A stretch of DNA of 64,000 nt from NCBI GenBank assembly GCA_025358255.1, contig JANYKC010000030.1, positions 61,679-125,678 of the forward strand. The letters run 5' to 3'. Position numbers and translations under genes: made by a program. The stretch is from Spirochaetaceae bacterium. Lineage in GTDB: Bacteria > Spirochaetota > Spirochaetia > Treponematales > Rectinemataceae. Below, piece after piece: positions 1 through 9,054 of this stretch; position 1 is the first letter of the stretch, and each line of letters begins with the position of its first letter. The notes beneath the pieces are model-generated. The model was not told where the DNA came from and ran no database searches. It saw only the letters and a list, made by a program, of their open reading frames with translations.

Positions 1-573
1 AAGGCCCGAGGCTGCCCGCGTCGTCAAGAAACTCACGAGGTCTCCGGTTGCAGCGCCCATTTTTTTCGCAAGGGAGCTGCCGAGTATCACATCGTTGTCG
101 CGACGGAACACGAGTTCGCCCGAGAGGGGCCGCAAGTAGGAAAGCAGTCCTGGATCGGCCAGAAAGGTGGGGTCGATAGCGCGCACCAAAGCTCCGTAGA
201 CCTGCGACCCGTCGCGCTTGCCGGAATTCCTCAGGGCTCCCAAGACGATGGCAGGGCCCTGGAATTCCGGAAAGGCGGATATGACTCCTGGGAGATCGCG
301 GATGCTGGATGCGGTATCCTCGAGTTCGACCGGCGTTTTTGAATAGGCTGGAGAAGCCTGGAGATGGAAGGTGGAAGTCTCCAGGTAGCGGTTTGTGATG
401 CCTTGGATCATTCCGTCAGCGACGAAAAACACGACGGTGAGGGGGACGACCGAGAGCGCTACACCCAGAACCGCTCCACGGAGATAGTTCCTTTCCCGGT
501 GCTTGCCGCCCCCTTCCGCTTTCTTGCCGAAAAAGGAACGGCCAGCAATGAAAAGGATTGAGGAAGCACTCAT
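1..573 (-). CDS. lolE: Lol-type ABC transporter permease, second subunit (partial, runs off the window start)
   Basis: Only the N-terminal 191 residues are in the window. They read as a FtsX/MacB-type permease: a short basic N-terminus (FIAGRSFFGKK), one membrane segment around residues 31-52, then the start of a large periplasmic domain. In the LolCDE family this subunit helps extract outer-membrane lipoproteins from the inner membrane. The ATG at 573 overlaps the stop of the ATPase gene in an ATGA, so it is translationally coupled as the last visible gene of the lolC-lolD-lolE run. The symbol follows operon position; lolC and lolE cannot be told apart by eye with certainty. Confidence 0.8.
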   Translation of the reverse strand, partial: MSASSILFIAGRSFFGKKAEGGGKHRERNYLRGAVLGVALSVVPLTVVFFVADGMIQGITNRYLETSTFHLQASPAYSKTPVELEDTASSIRDLPGVISAFPEFQGPAIVLGALRNSGKRDGSQVYGALVRAIDPTFLADPGLLSYLRPLSGELVFRRDNDVILGSSLAKKMGAATGDLVSFLTTRAASGL

Positions 574-1250
574 AGGTACCCGATCCTTCCTTCCCGGAGT
601 TCATAACGCTGGGAGGCCTCGGCAGCCAATCCCAGGTCATGGGTGACCAGGACCAGGGTCGTTCCCTTGTCGTGCAGGATTCTGAAAAGGAGCTCCCGGA
701 CGGCCAGGGCATTTGCGGCGTCCAGATTGCCCGTGGGTTCGTCGGCGAGGAGGAGTTTTGGCTCGTTTATCAAAGCTCGAGCGAGAGCTGCGCGTTGCCT
801 TTCCCCCCCGGATAGCTGCGATGGCAGGTGATACAGCCTCTCTCCGAGGCCAACCTCTGAGAGGAGGGCCTCGGCCCGACGGAAGGCTTCCTTTTTGGGC
901 AGCCCGCGCATGAAGGCGGGGAGTGCGACATTCTCGAGCGCATCGAAGTCCTTGAGGAGGTAGTGGAACTGAAAAACAAAGCCCACAAAAGCCGAGCGGT
1001 ACGCGGAGAGCCTGCGCTCGGGAAGGGCCACAAGGTCATATGGACCTACACGGAGGGAGCCTTCGCTTGGCCTATCAAGGCCGCCGATGATGGAAAGCAA
1101 GGTGCTTTTGCCGCTTCCACTGGGGCCTGTGATCGCGACGCTGCTGCCGCTTTCGACGACCAAGTCGAGGCTATGGAAAATGGTAAGGTCCTCGGCCATG
1201 CTTGTGAAGGTCTTGGCGAGGCCTCGGCAGGTAATGAGTGGGTCATTCAT
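570..1250 (-). CDS. lolD: Lipoprotein-releasing ABC transporter ATPase LolD
   Basis: A 226-residue ABC ATPase of the LolD/MacB/FtsE size class. Walker A is GPSGSGKST at residues 42-50, the signature is LSGGERQR, and Walker B is followed by ADEPTGNLD. It energises the two flanking permeases. I chose ATG 1250 (protein begins MNDPLITC) because it overlaps the stop of the upstream permease gene by 8 bp, whereas an in-frame ATG at 1286 would lie deeper inside that gene. Family assignment rests on the ATPase sequence together with the permease genes on both sides. Confidence 0.92.
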   Translation of the reverse strand: MNDPLITCRGLAKTFTSMAEDLTIFHSLDLVVESGSSVAITGPSGSGKSTLLSIIGGLDRPSEGSLRVGPYDLVALPERRLSAYRSAFVGFVFQFHYLLKDFDALENVALPAFMRGLPKKEAFRRAEALLSEVGLGERLYHLPSQLSGGERQRAALARALINEPKLLLADEPTGNLDAANALAVRELLFRILHDKGTTLVLVTHDLGLAAEASQRYELREGRIGYL

Positions 1251-2529
1251 GGCGTAGGAGCTCCGCGGGTTCAAGGCTGGAGACATAGGACGCGGCCAAG
1301 GCGGCGGCGGCGGCCGACGAGGCGATGGCCGCCGCGACGATGAAGAATATTTCCGGGAAAAGCAGGCGCACCGTCACTTCCATGAGATAGAAGTAGTCCG
1401 GGGAGAAAATGCTGAAGTCGGAAGATTGGCTGCCGGTCACTGTCGAGACGAGGACGCTTAGGGCATTGAGAAGGGACCCGACTCCGACAAAGATGGCATT
1501 CACGTTCGTGGCGACAAGCAGTCCCAGGACAAGGCCGGCAAAGGAGCCAATGAGGCCGATGAATAGCCCGTCGAGGATGAAGACGCTCCTGAGCTCCTCG
1601 ATGCCACCGCCTATGGCCTTTATCAGGGCCATCTCCTCCATGCGCTCAAGGACATTCCGACGCATAGACTGGAAAATATTGACGCCAACGACAAGAAAGA
1701 TGAGGCCGACCAGGAGGAGCATCATTGTTTTTTCCGTCCTGAGCGCGCTGAAAAAGGAGCGGTTGTAATCGCGCCATCCCTCGGCGGCCGGAATGCCAAG
1801 CGCCTCGAATCTCGCTACCATCGCCGCATCGTCGTTGCGACTTTCGAGCTTGATGCCGTAGGTGTAGGAGCGGGGCTCGTCGAGGGGGAAAAGCGCGGCG
1901 GCCCCTTGGATGTCGATGAAACCGAGTCCAAAGTCGTAGTCGTAAAAGCCTGATCGGAAGACCTGGTTGATCCGCACCGATTCAGTATGCGCAAGTATCC
2001 CGGAGGATTCGTTGGAAAGAAGGGAGATGATCTGGACCTTGTCGCCGGCCACGACATTGAGATAGCGGGCCAGTTCGGCTCCGATGACGATGCCATCCGC
2101 TTCCGCGAAAGCCTCGGGCGAGATGCCCAAGGCATCCGAGAAGCCCCTGTCCTCGACAGGGGCGTTGGCCGGGATCGCACGGATCTTGACTGGCGAGCTG
2201 CGCCCATTGGAGGAGGAGAGGAGGACCTGGGTCTCAAGGAAGGGGACTACGCTGCGAACCGTTTTTTCGGACCGCAGCCTGGCAATCAGGCTTCCGTCGG
2301 GTTCGCCTTTCCCGTCGGCCTTGACCCTGACATGATAGCTGGATATCTCCAGGATCGAATCGATATATCCGAGCTGGAACCCATTCATGACGCCGAGGAC
2401 CACCACGAGGGCGGTGACCCCTATGGCTATGCCAGCCGAGGCAAGTACCGATGAGGCGGCACCTCCGGACGCACGGCGGGCGGAAAACCAGCGCTGTGAG
2501 AGCCAGAGAACCCAAGGTTGCCCTTTCAA
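1243..2529 (-). CDS. lolC: Lol-type ABC transporter permease, first subunit
   Basis: A 428-residue permease with the LolC/LolE layout: N-terminal membrane anchor at about residues 25-50, a periplasmic domain of roughly 220 residues, then three membrane segments at about 272-300, 325-352 and 392-415. The cytoplasmic loop ERMEEMALIKAIGG (about residue 300) is the ATPase-coupling region of the FtsX/MacB superfamily. It overlaps the upstream secreted-protein gene by ATGA and the ATPase gene by 8 bp. Inferred role: moving lipoproteins out of the inner membrane. No LolA or LolB homologue is visible in the window. Confidence 0.87.
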   Translation of the reverse strand: MKGQPWVLWLSQRWFSARRASGGAASSVLASAGIAIGVTALVVVLGVMNGFQLGYIDSILEISSYHVRVKADGKGEPDGSLIARLRSEKTVRSVVPFLETQVLLSSSNGRSSPVKIRAIPANAPVEDRGFSDALGISPEAFAEADGIVIGAELARYLNVVAGDKVQIISLLSNESSGILAHTESVRINQVFRSGFYDYDFGLGFIDIQGAAALFPLDEPRSYTYGIKLESRNDDAAMVARFEALGIPAAEGWRDYNRSFFSALRTEKTMMLLLVGLIFLVVGVNIFQSMRRNVLERMEEMALIKAIGGGIEELRSVFILDGLFIGLIGSFAGLVLGLLVATNVNAIFVGVGSLLNALSVLVSTVTGSQSSDFSIFSPDYFYLMEVTVRLLFPEIFFIVAAAIASSAAAAALAASYVSSLEPAELLRHE

Positions 2530-3650
2530 TGGTATTCCTTGCTCCGGACAACGAGTCCACCAGACATGAAGTCCTCCCTGACTAGGCGGTTTTCCTCATA
2601 GCGCGCCTGGAGGAAAAGCTTGCCTTTGTCGTAGTATTCCTTCACGACGATCCCATCGGGGAATGTCCTTATAATTGATATGAGAACGCCATTGCGGAAG
2701 GATGATTCCGAAGAAAGCTCGTCCCCTTCCCCCCAGGTCCAGGTGATGCGCACGGTGGAGGCGCCGCGGAGGGTGATATGCTCGAGGGCGCGGCCTTTCT
2801 CGTCGTAGAGCCAGCTTTCGCGCTGCGTTTCCTTGGCCGCGCGGCGCAGGATGGAAAGGAGGGGGCGCCCTCCCCTGTCATACCGGACCTCCAGGATCTC
2901 GTCCTTCCCTGGGCTTTCGACTACCCTTTTCGCCACGAGGGATGCCTTGTCGTAACTGATCGTTTCCCTTCGTTCCAGCTTGTCATCCCTGTAGCTGTCC
3001 ATCCTGACAGGACGCTGGACGTTGTCGTAGACGATGACCACCAGGCCATGGCTTTTTTCGCCCGGCACCTCGGTCCAAAGGACCCCCGGCCCGGTCTCGC
3101 CGGGAACGGTCCCGAGCATGCCCATGCCGAAGGCACCCAATGCACGCAGCTCCACGAGGCGGCCCTTGGGATCGTAGCGATAGCGCAGGGACCCGGTTGA
3201 GGTATCGGTCTCGTCAAAGGACTCCACCTTGTAAAGCTTTCCCTTCACATAGCTGTACCGTCGTGAAAGGATAGGCTTGGCTCCCGCGGAGTCATAGGAC
3301 TTCTCCTCGACGATGGCCCCTTGTTGGTCGAAGTCCGTCGTCTCTAAGAGGATTCCATCGACGAGGCGGGACTCGCGCTTTCCCGAGGCCGTCACATCAA
3401 GGCGGCGTATTTCCTTTTCAACCCCGTCCTTCCTGAGGATGCGGGTCTCCTTCAGTCCATCGACAAGGATCTCGAGGATATAGCCGGCCTTGTCATCCTT
3501 GGCCGCAGGCAAACCCTGGAAGCCCGCCTCATCAGAAAGGAAAAACTGGCCTCCGGCGGCGAGCAACGGGCCTGGAGCGAGGCAACACAGCAACAAGGCA
3601 GGGATGAGGTGTGGAGAAAGGAACCGCTGCACGCTCATGGGCATCGACAT
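2526..3650 (-). CDS. Secreted protein of unknown function coupled to ftsY and lolC
   Basis: About 374 residues. From ATG 3650 the N-terminus has a hydrophobic segment (IPALLLCCLAPGPLLAAGG) that looks like a signal peptide. A lipoprotein reading of the LLCC motif is possible but not convincing. The mature part is beta-rich with repeated short pieces of the kind RYRYDPKGRLVEL, YDNVQRPVRMD, RYDRGGRPLL and LYDEKGRALE, resembling YD/MORN-like repeats of surface proteins. Its stop overlaps the lolC start (ATGA) and ftsY lies 25 bp upstream, so it is expressed with export machinery. An in-frame ATG at 3701 would overlap ftsY and lacks a signal-peptide start. No function is recognised. Confidence 0.75.
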   Translation of the reverse strand: MSMPMSVQRFLSPHLIPALLLCCLAPGPLLAAGGQFFLSDEAGFQGLPAAKDDKAGYILEILVDGLKETRILRKDGVEKEIRRLDVTASGKRESRLVDGILLETTDFDQQGAIVEEKSYDSAGAKPILSRRYSYVKGKLYKVESFDETDTSTGSLRYRYDPKGRLVELRALGAFGMGMLGTVPGETGPGVLWTEVPGEKSHGLVVIVYDNVQRPVRMDSYRDDKLERRETISYDKASLVAKRVVESPGKDEILEVRYDRGGRPLLSILRRAAKETQRESWLYDEKGRALEHITLRGASTVRITWTWGEGDELSSESSFRNGVLISIIRTFPDGIVVKEYYDKGKLFLQARYEENRLVREDFMSGGLVVRSKEYH

Positions 3651-3675
3651 GTAGGCGACCTGACCCGTCCTTTTT

Positions 3676-4548
3676 TCAGGCAATCCCGAGGAATTCGTCA
3701 AGAAATGCCTCGGCCTTGTAGGGCTTAATGTCGGTATACGATTCTCCGGTGCCCACGAAAGCGATCGGCAATCCCAGTTCCTTGGCCAATGCGATGACGA
3801 TCCCTCCCTTGGCGGAGGAGTCCATCTTGGTGAGGATCACTCCGTCCAGGTGGACGGCTTCTCCAAAAGCCTCCGCTTGCCGCAGGGCATTCTGCCCTGT
3901 CGTGGCATCCAGGACGAGGAGGCGACGATAGCTGGCTCCGGCTGCCTTGGTGGCGACTATCTTGTCGATCTTCGCCAACTCGCGGACAAGGTCCTGACGG
4001 GTATGCATCCGCCCCGCCGTATCCGCGATCACGAGGTCCGCCCCCTGGGCTTGGGCGGATTCGATGGCGTCATAAAGGACAGCACCCGGATCCGATCCCT
4101 GTTTCTGGGCGACGACCCGCAGACCCAGCCTTTCTCCATGGATCTTTAGCTGCTCGATAGCCGCAGCCCGGAACGTGTCACCGGCGGCGAGGACAACGTC
4201 ATGGGCCAAGCCCTTGTCAAGGTAATGGCGGGCCAGCTTGGCGCAACTGGTGGTTTTCCCGACGCCATTGACGCCAAGAAGGAGGAAGACGTTGAAGGAG
4301 CCTTTCTGAGGCTCGATGATGGCTTCCCGGCAATACGCAAGCAGGATGCGCTTGAGTTCGAGCTTGATGGGCTCGCTGCCCGGGATTCCGCGCCTGGTAC
4401 AAGCCGTCTTGAGCTCGTCGGTGACCTTGGACGCGAGGGCGGCGCCTAGGTCACCCTCCACGAGAAGGTCGCAGAGCTCCTCAAAATAAGCTTCCTGCTC
4501 GATCGTCGCCTTTCCCAAAAAGGCCTTCAACCTGTCAGCGAATCGCAT
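3676..4548 (-). CDS. ftsY: Signal recognition particle receptor FtsY
   Basis: A 290-residue SRP GTPase with an N-terminal helical bundle (about 1-75) and NG domain. G1 is [15 protein letters not shown] at residues 92-106, G3 is DTAGR and the TKMD G4 motif is followed by SSAKGG. The acidic A domain found in E. coli FtsY is absent, as in many bacteria, so membrane contact must come from the short N-terminal helix. It docks SRP-ribosome complexes at the inner membrane. The gene follows the PEGA protein and precedes a secreted protein and the Lol genes, a grouping around envelope protein targeting. Confidence 0.95.
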   Translation of the reverse strand: MRFADRLKAFLGKATIEQEAYFEELCDLLVEGDLGAALASKVTDELKTACTRRGIPGSEPIKLELKRILLAYCREAIIEPQKGSFNVFLLLGVNGVGKTTSCAKLARHYLDKGLAHDVVLAAGDTFRAAAIEQLKIHGERLGLRVVAQKQGSDPGAVLYDAIESAQAQGADLVIADTAGRMHTRQDLVRELAKIDKIVATKAAGASYRRLLVLDATTGQNALRQAEAFGEAVHLDGVILTKMDSSAKGGIVIALAKELGLPIAFVGTGESYTDIKPYKAEAFLDEFLGIA

Positions 4549-4590
4549 GCTGTTCCATTCCTTCGCGCGAGCGCATGTGTCGGCGCCGCA

Positions 4591-6075
4591 TCAACGGGCT
4601 GCCTTTAGATAGGTGATGAAGTGGAGAACCGCGTTTGTGGCAAGCCCTGCGGCCGCTACGGCCAAGGTCGCCGTGGACACCGTGGAGACTTGGTAGGCCG
4701 CGGCAAGCGATCCCGTCGTCAATGTGGTTGCTGTCGTGTAGCGCGCGGCGGCTTCATTGCATATAAGGTTGAGGCCATAGGAGATGCTGAAGGGCGGAAG
4801 CGCGAGGAGGAACCAGCCGAGCGAGTCATAGAAGGCCCTTCTAGCATCGGATACGCGGGCGGCATCCTGCGCGGAATCGGCGCGTGGCTCGAGGATGATC
4901 TCCCTTGCCCCCCCCGGCGCGACTACCGCTTCGGCACGACCGCCCTTTTCGTCGAAGGCCGTCACCACAGCCCGTGAGCTGCCAAGTGCCGCAATGAGGG
5001 GCGAATTCCCTAGGGGAGCGCCGTCAAGGAAAACAGGAAGACCGCTAGGCGAGGTCGTGACGGTGATCGTGCCCTCCTCGTCAATTGGAAGCGAGACAGC
5101 GAGGCCTTTCCGGTCCCCGAGGGCAAGCACCAGGTCCACCCGAAGCGCTTTCCTTGATGGGGCCTTGGCCTCCAGCCTCACTTGGGAAGGTTCGAAAAAA
5201 TACAGGCACCGGGTCCCTTCCTGGATAGCCTCGCCGTCCAGGCTGACCGTCGCCGACGCGGGATCTATGGAAAGATCAACGCGGGCAAAATCGCGTCCGG
5301 CTATCTCCTGGGCTATGCGGTCGGCCAGCATCCTGGCCAGGGGCTCGGGATCATCGGGGGAAGCATATTCTTTCCAGGCGAAAACCACGCGTCCAAGTGC
5401 CGCGTCCCAGCCCGCTATGCTAACTGAAACATAGCCACCGATCTCTTCCACTCGTCCCGTGATGAGGAGGTCGGCTTTAGACGCCTTCGCGGCAACGGCG
5501 GCAGTGGACGCTCCGAGTTCGATGAGCTCTCCACGGGCATTGCTCTCGAGAAGCTGGGCAACCCTCGGCTTGGGGGGCGCCGACGGAAGAGGTCCAGCCT
5601 GAGTGTCTTCCAGGGCCTCTTCTAGTTTTTTCCTGCTGGCCGTGACCTTCGCCGCGGCCTCGTCGATATTCTGGACCCGACGAAGCTTTTCTATTCCGGG
5701 CTCCAGGCTGCGCAACGAAAGATCGTCAAGCCGCTGCGCCAGATCGGCGCCGAGGACGAAGTTCGAAAGGATCCTTGTCCTCGCCTTCCTCTCCGCGGAA
5801 TAGCCATCCGTCTCGAAATGGGGAGGAAGAGACTTGAGCCCTGCTGCCATGAGGCGGGGAAGTGCCGAGAGGAACAGATCATGGTCGGACGAGATATTGA
5901 TGGACTCGAATCGAGCGACAGCGACGATGAATGGCTGGCTTGCCAGGGAAGGCGATTCAGCCGACAGGGCCTTTGTCTCTGCCGGCAAGGCCCGGACGGC
6001 CGCCAGGAAGGCAAATGCCAAGGCCCACGTGAATTCTGGGACTTTGGACTGTCGCGGACCGCGGCTGCGCATCAT
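4591..6075 (-). CDS. Envelope protein with PEGA domain and C-terminal membrane segments
   Basis: About 494 residues. From ATG 6075 the protein starts MMRSRGPRQSK and has a signal-like hydrophobic stretch (FTWALAFAFLAAVRALPAE). The central part contains a penicillin-binding-like VSLDGEAI strand and a typical PEGA unit (TTSPSGLPVFLDG then LGNSP). The C-terminus has two probable membrane segments (FLLALPPFSISYGL and a Thr/Ala-rich one near the end). PEGA proteins are common surface or periplasmic proteins in spirochaetes. The start is 5 bp past the prfB stop, with GGAGG-like purines inside prfB. An in-frame ATG at 6141 would extend into prfB and is less likely. Function unknown. Confidence 0.78.
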   Translation of the reverse strand: MMRSRGPRQSKVPEFTWALAFAFLAAVRALPAETKALSAESPSLASQPFIVAVARFESINISSDHDLFLSALPRLMAAGLKSLPPHFETDGYSAERKARTRILSNFVLGADLAQRLDDLSLRSLEPGIEKLRRVQNIDEAAAKVTASRKKLEEALEDTQAGPLPSAPPKPRVAQLLESNARGELIELGASTAAVAAKASKADLLITGRVEEIGGYVSVSIAGWDAALGRVVFAWKEYASPDDPEPLARMLADRIAQEIAGRDFARVDLSIDPASATVSLDGEAIQEGTRCLYFFEPSQVRLEAKAPSRKALRVDLVLALGDRKGLAVSLPIDEEGTITVTTSPSGLPVFLDGAPLGNSPLIAALGSSRAVVTAFDEKGGRAEAVVAPGGAREIILEPRADSAQDAARVSDARRAFYDSLGWFLLALPPFSISYGLNLICNEAAARYTTATTLTTGSLAAAYQVSTVSTATLAVAAAGLATNAVLHFITYLKAAR

Positions 6076-6080
6076 CGAGC

Positions 6081-7227
6081 TCAAAGCTCCTCTTCTTCCT
6101 CCGAGCCAATTCCGGTAGCCGCGGCCGTACCGCCCTGCCATCGCCAGCGGAGGAAGGACTCGATGAAGGAATCAATGTCGCCATCCATGACCGATTGGAC
6201 ATTGCCGACAGAAAACTTGTTCCGGTGATCCTTGACCAGGGTATAGGGTTGGAAGACGTAGGAGCGGATCTGGCTGCCCCAGCCGATCTCCTTTTTCTCC
6301 GAGGCGAACTTGGAGTTCTCCTTTTCCTTCTCGATCCGATAATACTCGTACAAACGGGATTTCAGGACGCTCATCGCCACGTCCTTGTTCTTGTGCTGGC
6401 TCCGTTCGTTCTGGCAGGTGACGACTATCCCTGTCGCGAGGTGGGTAAGGCGAACCGCTGAATCCGTCTTGTTGACTTTCTGGCCACCTGCGCCGCCAGA
6501 GCGATAGGTGTCGATCCGGATGTCCTCGGGCCGGATTTCGACGTCGATCGAGTCATCCAGGACAGGGAAAATATAGACCGAAGCAAAGGATGTATGCCGG
6601 CGCGCATTTGCGTCAAACGGGGAGATGCGGACAAGTCGATGGACGCCGGATTCGCCTTTAAGGTAGCCGTAGGCATACGGGGCATCGATCTGCACTGTCG
6701 CGCTCTTTACTCCCCCCTCCGCCTCGAGCATATCTAGGACTTCGTATTTGTAGGCGTGGCGCTCCGCCCAACGCGTGTACATGCGCAACAGCATCGAAGC
6801 CCAATCGCAGGCTTCGGTTCCACCTTGGCCGGCATGGATGGTCAGGAAAGCGCTTGAGGAATCCGCTTCGCCGGCGAGGAGTTCGAGGATGACGTACCGA
6901 TCGAATCGTTCCTTTATGTCGACGAGACTTGCCTTGAGATCGGCTTCCATGCCGTCCCCGCCTTCCTCTCTGGCCAGAGTGTAGATCTCATCGAGCGCTT
7001 CGACGTCGTTTTTAAGCCGAGTCCAGTTTCCGATCCGGTCGCGCAATTGCTTGATTTCCGTCATGACACGGCCGGCTTTTGCCCCATCGTTCCAGAATCC
7101 AGGACCGGCCGACATGTCCTCCCGGCTTGTGATGGATTTTTCTATTGACGCGACGTCAAAGACGCCCCCAGATATCCAATATTTCCTTGCGCAAGGAAGC
7201 GAGCGGATTGGCGAGCTCTTCGATCAT
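6081..7227 (-). CDS. prfB: Peptide chain release factor 2, read through a programmed +1 frameshift
   Basis: Class I release factor for UGA/UAA. The zero-frame start is ATG 7227 behind GGAGG and encodes 23 residues ending WGRL, then an in-frame TGA at 7156-7158. The site reads GGGGG-CGT-CTT-TGA-C, matching the classic CUU-UGA-C slip site with an upstream Shine-Dalgarno-like G run. Shifting +1 continues DVASIEK into the long frame, giving about 381 residues. The tripeptide anticodon SPF lies near residues 202-204 and the catalytic GGQ near 247-249. Taking only the unshifted ORF from 7115 would delete the first 37 residues. It follows the Cas2-like gene at 62 bp. Confidence 0.95.
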
Positions 7228-7288
7228 GTATTCCTCCTCGGAATAGGCGGAGAACCGGATGCGGGAGTTGAACCGGAGGCGAAAGGCA

Positions 7289-7579
7289 TTATTCCCTGGG
7301 ACGGCTTGGGTCCCGCACGACGATTCTTCGCCATTTATTGTTCTTAAGCACGGTAATGGCCAGGGTCCCCTCGATCGGATACTGGTAAAGACGGATCGTA
7401 TCATAGGAATCGGTTATGCGATCGATGTCGCGCTTTAGCGAGGATAGGCGCTGCTCGGTGAGCGAGGAGCACTCGAAACAGGCTTTTTGCACGCGCTCGA
7501 ACCCGTATTGGGGCAGGAGATTGTAGAGCGCGCTCCTGGAATCTTCACTTCCCATGTCACAGGCGACGGATACGAACAT
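7289..7579 (-). CDS. Solitary Cas2-like small protein upstream of prfB
   Basis: A 96-residue protein with the Cas2/VapD-like ferredoxin layout: strand 1 MFVSVACDMG with an Asp at position 8 where Cas2 carries its conserved Asp, a helix with basic residues, strand 2 ERVQKACFEC, a long helix, then the strand TIRLYQYP. Cas2 works with Cas1 in spacer acquisition, but no Cas1, other cas gene or repeat array is in the window, so a CRISPR role is unlikely. It lies 62 bp upstream of prfB on the same strand and is probably co-transcribed. The assignment is from fold pattern by eye and could instead be a VapD-type relative. Confidence 0.6.
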   Translation of the reverse strand: MFVSVACDMGSEDSRSALYNLLPQYGFERVQKACFECSSLTEQRLSSLKRDIDRITDSYDTIRLYQYPIEGTLAITVLKNNKWRRIVVRDPSRPRE

Positions 7580-7585
7580 GCCATG

Positions 7586-7614
7586 ATCCTATCCAAAAGC
7601 GAGGCAGGCGTCAA
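7586..7614 (-). promoter_or_regulatory. Predicted sigma70 promoter for the Cas2-like gene and prfB
   Basis: On the minus strand TTGACG (7609-7614) and TAGGAT (7586-7591) are 17 bp apart and only 6 nt precede the ATG at 7579, so +1 would fall on the start codon. TAGGAT also contains AGGA at ribosome-binding distance, so the element could instead be a Shine-Dalgarno site. Confidence 0.5.
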
Positions 7615-7686
7615 TTCCGCGTGTTGATCCGCGGGAAATCAAAAGAATGCTGGTGAAGGGAGGGATATTCGGATAAACTGGAAACC

Positions 7687-9018
7687 ATGAGATGCGGTCG
7701 GAAACTGCTTGCCCTTCTCCCCCTCCTGGCCGGACTCGCCTCCTGTCCGTTTTGGGCACAGGGCAGCGGCAATGCGATGCCAGCCATTTCCCGCTTGCGC
7801 GCCGCGGTCGAGAAGGATACGGTCGCGCTGACCTGGCAAGACGCGACCTCGGGAGCGCCCTCGTATCTCGTCTTTCGCGGTCGCGAGCCGTTTTCGGGTT
7901 CAAGCCTTCCCCGTGCGGAGCGGATCGGAACAGTCGGCCCGGGGATTGGGCATTTCGAGGACCAGGCTCCCCCAAGCGCCGGCTGGTACTACCTTGTGCT
8001 TGCAGTGGACGAAAACGGGAAACCCTTCGAGGTATTCACGAGGATGGGCACGATGACGGCCATAGCGCTCTCTATCGAAGCCCCGCCCGCGGCTGTCCCT
8101 GAGCCAGTCCCCACTCCAGCGAAGGCGAGTTCCTTGGAGCCGGCTCCGGCTTCCTTGGGCATGGTGGAGGCAGCGACTCCCCCAACTCCAGAGCTTGCGT
8201 CAATCCATGCCACCATTTCCGCCTCTAAGAGTGCCGAGACGCAGGATCCGGCGCCGCAGGCTCCGGCGATGGAGTCGTCCATCGAAGCGCCATCGGACGC
8301 ACCGCCGGAGGTGGCATCGGCCGGTTCCGAAATCGCGGTTATGTATGCGGCTTCGCCAGGCCCGGCGGCGCATCTTCAAGCGGAAGCCCAGGCAAGCCCG
8401 GAGATTCATGAGGGAAGGATTTCGGAAGCCCCCCTTTCCCCTGCATTCGCCGAAATACAGGGAGCCAATCCGCTGTTTGACCTGCACACGGCACTTGAAC
8501 CCGATCCTTTGCCCCTATCCGTGGCTATCCCCAATTTCGAAGTGGAACGCCCCTCTCCCCTGCCGACCTTCCTTTACGGGCCTGTAGGAGGAGATGGACC
8601 TTCCCCTGCTTCGCGGCGCATCCCGCAACTGAAGTCGAGCGGCGAATTGACCAAGGCGATGGCCGCCCTTGACATTGGCGATGAAGGCATCGCCCTCCCC
8701 GCAATGCCGGATCTCGGGCACTTGACCTTCGAAAACCCGGACGGCGACGTGCTGGAGAGCATTTCCTTGACCATGATCGAGACCAAGGACTTTGAAAGCG
8801 CGAGGAAGGCTTTGGACTCGTATCTCACGAGGAAAATCTCCCGGGAAGATGCGATGCGCGCCCGCTATTATCTTGGCATTTGCCTTGCAAAGCTTGGCCT
8901 TTTGCAGGAAGGGCTTTTCGAGCTTCTCCAGGCGCAACCGAACCATCCGGCTGAAACCAAGCCATGGATCAATTATATCATCGATACCCTTGCCCATTTC
9001 CGGACCCAAGGTAGATGA
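7687..9018 (+). CDS. Exported protein with FN3-like domain, Pro/Ala-rich linker and helical C-terminus
   Basis: 443 residues. The N-terminus is a signal peptide (KLLALLPLLAGLASC) with a spirochaete-style lipobox candidate at LASC; signal peptidase I cleavage after FWAQG is the alternative. Residues about 35-125 resemble a fibronectin type III-like sandwich (SRLRAAVEKDTVALTW, PSYLVFRGREPF, GWYYLVLAVDENG). A low-complexity Ala/Pro/Glu linker follows to about residue 270. The last 85 residues form TPR-like helix pairs (ESARKALDSYL, RARYYLGICLAKLG). Transcription diverges from the Cas2-like/prfB unit. It looks like an envelope scaffold or binding protein; no specific function is recognised. Confidence 0.72.
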   Translation: MRCGRKLLALLPLLAGLASCPFWAQGSGNAMPAISRLRAAVEKDTVALTWQDATSGAPSYLVFRGREPFSGSSLPRAERIGTVGPGIGHFEDQAPPSAGWYYLVLAVDENGKPFEVFTRMGTMTAIALSIEAPPAAVPEPVPTPAKASSLEPAPASLGMVEAATPPTPELASIHATISASKSAETQDPAPQAPAMESSIEAPSDAPPEVASAGSEIAVMYAASPGPAAHLQAEAQASPEIHEGRISEAPLSPAFAEIQGANPLFDLHTALEPDPLPLSVAIPNFEVERPSPLPTFLYGPVGGDGPSPASRRIPQLKSSGELTKAMAALDIGDEGIALPAMPDLGHLTFENPDGDVLESISLTMIETKDFESARKALDSYLTRKISREDAMRARYYLGICLAKLGLLQEGLFELLQAQPNHPAETKPWINYIIDTLAHFRTQGR

Positions 9019-9054
9019 AGGGAAATCTCCGATCAGGGAAAAACCGGCGCGGAC

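Noticed and set aside
7289..7687. CRISPR locus associated with the Cas2-like gene
   Set aside because: No direct repeats with regular spacing and no other cas genes are present within the window.
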